Shown here one piece after another: positions 57,821 to 64,000 of a DNA stretch of 64,000 nucleotides. The stretch is taken from the NCBI GenBank assembly GCA_033239125.1, contig BSWB01000007.1:108320082-108384081 (forward strand), in the 5' to 3' direction. The translations under genes were made by a program, and so were the position numbers. Numbering within the stretch: position 1 is the first letter of the stretch; every line of letters begins with the position of its first letter. The notes beneath the pieces were generated by a model. It was not told the origin of the DNA. It saw only the letters and a program-made list of their open reading frames with translations, and did not search any database. The stretch is from Fagopyrum homotropicum. Lineage: Eukaryota; Streptophyta; Magnoliopsida; Caryophyllales; Polygonaceae.

Positions 57821-58754
57821 GACCCTCGATTTTATAAAAACTCGAGGTAAGAAGACTTGAGACCCCCAACTAGGAACAACGCAAGTTGCAAATGTCCACT
57901 TAGGTCGAGTTCACTCAGAATACTCAATCAAAGAAACCAAAAACTCAAGCTATGTGTAAATATCTAAAGGCATTGGAAAAACTCGAGGCATAAGCTCTTC
58001 AACCCGACCTAAGGGTACACAAAACTCGACCCAAGCTACCCGATGTGAACCACTTTTGCAACTAACTCACACTTGATGTGTGAGTTTGTTATGATGATTC
58101 TGGGGGGGGGGGGACACGAATTTTACCCTATAAATAGAGGGCACAAATGCTTGTATTTGATATATTATCCAAGGAACAAAACAATTCTCTCTTTGTAAGC
58201 AAGTTTGCCGATTAGCAATGAAACAATTGAAGTTTTCTTGAAGTTCTTCACAAATCTCTTCTCTACATCCATTTTCAATCTTGTTTTGCCCAAAACTTTG
58301 GATTTGTAAGTCTGTTTTAGTCCATTCTTCTTCCTACATTTCTTTTTTTTTTCAATCTAGTTTGTCACCATGGTATTCATTTCATTTGTTTTTGTTATTG
58401 ATTTTTGGTCATGAGTGAGTAGTCACCTTGCTAGGATTTGGGGGTGATAATTCCAAATCATGCTAGAATTGTGTTGATCTATGTTGTGTTTATGAAAATA
58501 TGGGGAATCAAATGCATCGATTAGTAGTATATAGAAGGTTCTTAATTTATTTGAATGTTCATCCGGACTTGATCTTATTTTGAATATCGGATGCTAGATT
58601 AGTTATAATATAGATTATTCAGTTAGCACATTGTATATTTTCACGCATGAATGAGTATTTTGATGAATTAATCATCTTACATGAGACCTATAAGTTATTC
58701 TAAGGCGATTGTGTAATGTTTAATATCTATGATGCTTGAATAATGCTAGCTAGG
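57821..58754 (+). other. LTR-like debris with TATA box
   Basis: No gene seen. Plus-strand CCTATAAATAGAGGG at 58119-58133 is followed by a pyrimidine-rich leader (CAATTCTCTCTTTGTAAGC), which looks like an LTR promoter and R region. A run of 12 G stands at 58102-58113. I could not find LTR ends or a partner copy, so the element type is unknown. Confidence 0.35.
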
Positions 58755-60519
58755 TGTTCGCTCCAAACGGTGTGTGCAAGCTTTAAATTTATAACCCTAG
58801 ATGTAAGCTTAAAACAAGGATGCGAACCCGCAGTATACGGGTCAATCGTAGTAAAAATCAAGGAATTCCAGGGGTCGATCACAGGGACTTAGTGAAACAA
58901 AGTCCAATCACGGTATACTTATGTGTAAATACTAACCACAAGAGGTGATCAAAATAATCAAAGATGATAAAGAAGTCAATAAAGCAAACATGCAATTCTA
59001 GGGATTAAAGCATCTAGTTGTGGTTCCAACTCAAGATCTAAAGATAAGCGGACAAAGCTGAGGTTTTTGCATGGGGAAGGTGTTACTAAAGTGGAATAGA
59101 TCACCGGGTAAGTCTCACTACTCACTAATCCAAAACCGTAACTCCTATTACCGGGTAAGTCTCAAGGAATTAAGATAAAGAACTATAACCTCAAACTAAC
59201 ACACCATCTAAGGGGATAGAATCAACCTTTACCGGGTAAGTCTCAGGCTAACTTACAAAGATGGGATGAAAGCACACTCAAACCCCAATAAAGGATAAAC
59301 CTTTATTACCTACACTTATGATCGTTGGTACACAAACAAAGGAATTACCGGGTAAGTCTCATCCTAAGCTTGCATTGAACCAGGAAAGGTGTAATAAGAA
59401 TAGGATTTGGCAAACTCTAACACTTAACTCTCAGTTTCGGATCAGATAAGTCACCTCGGTCAGAAGAATTCCACCCCGGCCGAGATGTTCATCGACTGAG
59501 CGAGATGCTTAGGGTTAAGGTTAAAGACTCGAACTTTCAGGGTCCTACTGTGATTAAGATCATTCTATCATTATTTTTCCCACAACCTTCAGCCAATCAC
59601 CCTAGAATCACACAAGGAAATTAGCCACTCATCATCATGAAAGCAATAATCAAATATATGGGAAGAAGGTGAATATTTGAACAAGAAGAATTTAATGAAA
59701 AGACTTCAATAACTAAATCAAATATCACAACAAAAGCGTTTCTTGGATATAAATCCAACAAAGGAAGACAACAAGGAAGGGAATCTAAGATAATCTTACT
59801 AAAACTCTTCAAAAAGCTATAAAAGCTACAATCTTCCTTCTTCAACCTTCAAAAAGGTTCTTCAAATCTCCCAACTGGAGTATGGCTGCTGTGGTGTAAA
59901 CACGATCTTGCGCTGATAGCGGATATGCAGGATGTTGGATTTGTGGAAATCCAACCCTTTTTATAGGAAAATAACCCTCCAAAGATAAGATATCTTAGAA
60001 AGATCTCTTCCCATAAAAATAGGTAAAATATAAGATCTAGTATATCTTCTTCCTTCCAGGAGCCAAGCCAAAAAATATAAGATCTCTTTCCAAAGATAAA
60101 AGATTTCAGCCAAGAATAAAATATTCTTGCCGCGTCCCAGGTGTTCGCCTCGGTCGAGTCGACTTCTCTGGATCACCTCGGTCGAGGTGAATCTGTGGTC
60201 AACCGAGGTGAGTCACAACTGAATGTGAAATCTCTCAAATCTGGTCCAAAGTGAATCTCAAATCCATGGTTATGCTTCCTGGATGGTTCTTTATGTCCCT
60301 GGATGTAGCTCCAATGACTCCATAGCTCCTTTTGCTCCTTTTTGATGCAAAACGTGCCATTTTACCTACGATTACAACAAAACTAGGTGTAGACCTCGAT
60401 TCTCGCAAAGGTAGATGAAATGGTAATATAATCACATAATATACATACAAACATGCAGATTATGAAAGATAAAACGTCCAAACAAACCCCAAAATATAGA
60501 CTATAATTCATGCTATCAA
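58755..60519 (-). repeat. 3' LTR of Athila-like element 3
   Basis: From TGTTCGCTCCAAACGG to CATGCTATCA, 1,765 bp; same family as LTR-A. A minus-strand TATAAAAAGGG box is at 59955-59965. CACCTCGGTCGAGGTG palindromes lie upstream (60143-60215) and half-sites downstream (59450-59515). Four ACCGGGTAAGTCTCA phrases are at about 59103, 59150, 59230 and 59347. Confidence 0.88.
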
Positions 60520-61983
60520 AATACCCCATACTTAGCCCTTGCTTGTCCCCAAGCAAGTTCCGCATATAGAAGACAAGATAGAATGGATTAGTAGTCAAGA
60601 AAATCAATGAAAAGTCTTTCAAAACGTTTTTATGGTGTGCTACAATCATAGATCACTCTAAGAGAATACTTCATGGAATTTAAAATCAAAATATGATCAA
60701 AACATTTTATAAATATAGAAAAGTTGTTCATCTTTGCATAAAATCATAGAATGCATAATAAATCATAATTATCAAAATTAATCATGTATAATCCAGTTTA
60801 AACCACTAAGTCAATCAACAAGCTCAAGGTCTCAAGGGCTTCCCAAAAGAAAGGTCAAGAAACGTGTAGGGTAGGGATGTATGTAAGGTAATGTGGTGCT
60901 AGAATCCGGGAAAAGGATAAACTTCACTTTCACTTTGACTTGCAACATCTTCCACCCATAAGCTTTGCTTATCTCACACCTTTTCTTTTACTTTACTTTT
61001 TGGGATGCATGGACAGAGGTGCACAATAACCGAAGCCTGGGAAATCAGCAATCATCAATTTCTTGAGATGCATCAAACCCTTGATGCACATACCATGACC
61101 CGTTAGGAATATCGCTCAATCCGACTTTGGCAAGACACAAACACCCGGCTATGTGAATGTTGCCGAGTTACTCATCTTTATGATTGACTTCCCCAAACCT
61201 ATTATTTCTTTCTAACACTTTCACTTCCAGCCAACTTCTCAATTTTAACTTCACTTGCTTTCACCACTTCGCTTGCTTCCAAATTCCCGGATAGGTAAAG
61301 GGAGGCAAAATGTATATGAGGGGCTAAGCATGATCAAGAAGAAGAAGAGAGAAGAATGAATTGCCTTGGTCTTTCCAGGAAGAAAGTGAGAGAACTTATC
61401 TTGCGGTGTCAACCTTCAAATTCAACATAATTTGGATAAAAACAAAGTATTAAACATGCCAATAATTTCAAACAAAGCATTTAACAACTTAAACATATTA
61501 TAAAACCTTTCAAACACATAAAGAATTTCAAAACCAGTCAGTAAACAAGATCTTCACTGAGATCATATCCAGATAAGAAGCACAAAAATCGTTTCGAAAA
61601 CTCTCAGTTAACCCACCTCGGTCGAGGTGTTCTTAGGTCAACCGAGGTGAAATACCTCGTTCGGCCAGAACTGCCCCGGTCGAGGTCAAAATTTTTTTTT
61701 TTTTTTAAACCATTTTTTTTCAGTTTCGACGTTTTTCTCAATCTAATAACCTGTAAGTATGCATGTAGTCCCAAATAAACACAAAAATGCAAAAGTGAAG
61801 CATAAATATAGATAAATATCCGGTCAAATAGAGTCATACATCAAATGGCAAATAATACATCACATAAACACCCCATACTTAGAACACACTGTCCCAGTGG
61901 GTCAAAATAAGTCTAAAGGATAAAAGTACTTACCGGATAATAAGCTGAACTGCATAAAAATAAGAAAGAAAATCCTGCAGCTC
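60520..61983 (-). other. 3' UTR of element 3
   Basis: Noncoding. 61071-61209 is nearly identical to 37081-37219 of element 2. A palindrome group (CACCTCGGTCGAGGTG at 61614-61629, half-sites to 61686) lies about 300 bp past the third ORF. Confidence 0.75.
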
Positions 61984-63357
61984 TCAGTAGTTACGATCCG
62001 GTGGTGGTGGTGGTACGTACGGATACTGGGACGGGTCGAATGGATAGCCCATGACGTGCTCAAACTGAATCTGGGCCATCATGTGCTGGTAATGCTGCCG
62101 CTCCTGCATCTCGCGGATATCCAGTGATAAAGCAGCATATGAATCAATAACCTGATCCGTCAGTTCGTCGATCTGCCTGTGAGCCTCTGAATCTCTGTGT
62201 CGGCGTGTCCTACGCCTAGCAGGTCTCACTGGAGAAGTAGCAGGTGCAGGCTCAGTATCCTCATCATTCAGATCTATAACTGGTGGTGCGCTCGTCCCTG
62301 CAGTATCTGTCCCTGTATCCATCGGGACTCCACCCTCTCCGTCATCAATCGTCTCCTCATCATCTGCCTCCTCCTCAGCTGGGGCAGCTGCTGCCTCTCT
62401 GTAATCCTCCATCAGTGGAGCCCAAACGGTCTGCCAATAGTGAGGGTCAAAAATAGTGAACTGGGCAGACCACCTGATCCCTTGTGGTGCAGTCAACTCC
62501 CACGGCATAGCCACGTACGGTGTAGTCAGACCTCGGGGAACCAGAATCCGTCGAGTAATCATCTCCTGTAGCCCAAGCGGCTTGGCAGCCGCCACCATCG
62601 TGCAAGCGCTGAGATCCATGTCCTGATAACTAGCTATGTGGGTGACAATCCCTCCGCAGCAGATGTCTCCCTTCGCCTTGGCCTTGATCTTGTGCAGATC
62701 CTCTGCCAACATCAAGCCAAAATCCGGGATACCCCCAGTAACCATGCAGTACAAACTGAAAAGCTCTCCCTGTCGGATCTTCTAGGGCGTCTCAGTACGC
62801 GCCAGAAGTGTCTCACTGAAGATCCGGTGGGCTAACCTAAAGGCTAAATGGAAGATGACCTTCTCCTTGGAATCTCCAGGGCGCCATCTGTCTGCGTGCT
62901 CAACCACGTGAGCAATCTGTCCCCAAAACTCCCTAGCTACAGATCGGGACGGGAAGTCAACAGCGGTGGGCTCAGGAAAGCCAAAAATATCTCTCCAGTA
63001 CTCTAGTGGCACTATGAAGTTCCGGTTCATCAACCGGTACTTCACAGATCTCTTTGTGGGGAGGTAGGTGAAGGAGCTAACGAACTCTAAGGTCGGCTCC
63101 AAATAGGCTGGGGCTCGGATCTCAGTAAACTGATCCAGCCCAACTGTAGAAATCATCCTCCTAAGGTCTCCGTCTACCTGGAGGCAATCAAAAGCAGACA
63201 CGTCCAGGAAGCGTGGTGCAATCACTGGACGGCCAGAAATACGGTCGTAATCGACCTAGTGTCGCTCATGGATCACCGGTCGATATGGTCGGGAAGAAGA
63301 GGAAGAAGGGGAAGGTGAGGATCTATCCCTAAGGACAAGGCGTCGGTCAGAACTCAT
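61984..63357 (-). pseudogene. Athila-like third ORF of element 3, two stops
   Basis: ATG at 63357-63355 (M-S-S-D-R-R-L-V-L-R-D-R). The main part reads F-L-D-V-S-A-F-D-C-L, S-V-K-Y-R-L-M-N-R-N-F, F-W-G-Q-I-A, A-H-R-I-F-S-E-T-L-L-A-R-T-E-T-P, later M-P-W-E-L and an acidic, Ala/Pro-rich region, and ends in a proline run (V-P-P-P-P-P-D-R-N-Y). Two single-base nonsense changes interrupt it, near 63255 and at about 62782. No frameshift is needed. It is homologous in order to the ORF at 37875-39379. I see no signal peptide or membrane segment. Confidence 0.7.
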
Positions 63358-63378
63358 TTTCAATTCAGTCACTGTCAG

Positions 63379-63950
63379 GTCACCTCGGTCAACTGACAAC
63401 ACTCAAGAATCACCTCGGCTGAGGCACAGCTCGACTGGACCGAGGCGGAAAACTAGGTTCTAATTCCTTCTGAAAATTCAGTTCTTTTCCCCCGAAATCA
63501 CTACAATTGCTTCCTATGGGGTACTTAAGCCTTTCCTTAGCAAATGCAAGGGCAACCAAAGCCCAAATCGAAGCGAAAAAGCGAGGTAGGGTTTCGGTTC
63601 TATTTTTACCTCGTTCGGCCGAACCGGTTTGATTCTCTTGCAGATCGATGTTGCACTGGGATCCTCTGAGTCTCAATCGCAGTTTGGAGACAGAAATCGT
63701 CGAAAACGAGCGAGAATCGGAGAAACGAGGAGAAACTGTCGCCGCGGTCGAGGAAGTGTGAGATGGAAGAGAGAGAAAATAAATCCCCCTTTTATACCCT
63801 TTCTGGAACTGCTGTCACCTCGGTCGAGATGGTCTCGACTGGACCGAGGTGGTACGGACCGAGGTGGTTCTTCAGAAAACCCTAGTCGCCTCGGTTGCTC
63901 AAGAATCATCTCGGTCGAGGTGCTTTGATAGCAACCGAGATGCCTCAGTC
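63379..63950 (-). promoter_or_regulatory. Putative internal promoter of element 3 with palindromes
   Basis: Minus-strand TATAAAAG at 63789-63796 lies about 430 nt before the third ORF ATG. Palindrome half- and full sites (CACCTCGGTCGAGATG and relatives) sit 17-155 bp upstream (63813-63950) and again at 63379-63448, 22 nt before the ATG. The spacing closely mirrors that in element 2. Confidence 0.5.
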
Positions 63951-64000
63951 AAACTCCGTCTTCTCAAATTCTCGAACTTTTGTCCTTCCAGTTATGCTCC

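Larger units (their letters stand above)
58755..64000 (-). mobile_element. Athila-like element 3, 3' portion (runs off right edge)
   Basis: Minus orientation: 3' LTR, polypurine tract (purine-rich TATGGGGTATTT on the minus strand, 60520-60535), 3' UTR (60536-61983) with the 139-bp conserved block, third ORF (63357-61984) and a spacer with an internal TATA box up to the window end. Pol should follow to the right of 64000. Confidence 0.85.

Overview
The window is nuclear DNA of a flowering plant, most likely a eudicot; I cannot name the species. The signs are AT-rich introns with GT..AG borders, a plant-type HECT ubiquitin ligase, and Tat/Ogre, Athila and chromovirus-type LTR elements, a hAT element and plant L1-type LINEs. 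There is one host gene and about 50 kb of nested, mostly decayed transposable elements.

Region by region. (1) 1-13.4 kb, minus strand: a UPL6-type HECT E3 ubiquitin ligase. I traced 22 exons by splice sites; they join into 932 codons without a frame break. The last ~100 residues, including the expected catalytic cysteine, lie left of position 1. (2) 13.4-16.0 kb: gene upstream region, an inverted-repeat DNA element inserted in an ATT microsatellite, and AT-rich spacer. (3) 16.0-34.1 kb: an RPA70-like OB-fold pseudogene (plus strand) split by a 15.7-kb Tat/Ogre-type Ty3/gypsy element lying on the minus strand. Its LTRs are nearly identical and its gag and pol frames are long and open. (4) 34.1-47.2 kb: an Athila-family LTR (LTR-A, no internal region) interrupted by a second, related but different Athila-like element (element 2, minus strand, target duplication TAAAG), which is decayed and lacks part of its 5' LTR and the start of gag. 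(5) 47.2-53.3 kb: a truncated hAT copy, then a complete 4.2-kb hAT element (target duplication GAAATACG) inside a second RPA-like pseudogene. (6) 53.3-57.8 kb: a 5'-truncated LINE (minus strand) split by a 2.4-kb solo LTR (target duplication ACTTC). (7) 57.8-58.8 kb: LTR-like debris. (8) 58.8-64.0 kb: the 3' part of another Athila-like element (element 3, same LTR family as LTR-A), running off the right edge.

The most interesting signals are cis-elements inside the transposons. The two Athila-like families each carry their own short palindrome (CCACGRCCGTGG in element 2, CACCTCGGTCGAGGTG in element 3/LTR-A). These occupy the same positions around the LTR TATA box and again around a second, internal TATA box just ahead of the third (env-position) ORF. 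This looks like an internal promoter sharing its control sites with the LTR. The Tat element carries at least seven distinct copies of a two-stem motif (CTACGTA / TACGTAG around a covarying inner hairpin) in its LTR and 3' UTR, plus a seven-unit 45-bp array of alternating hairpins. A 139-bp noncoding block upstream of the 3' LTR is almost unchanged between the two diverged Athila-like families.
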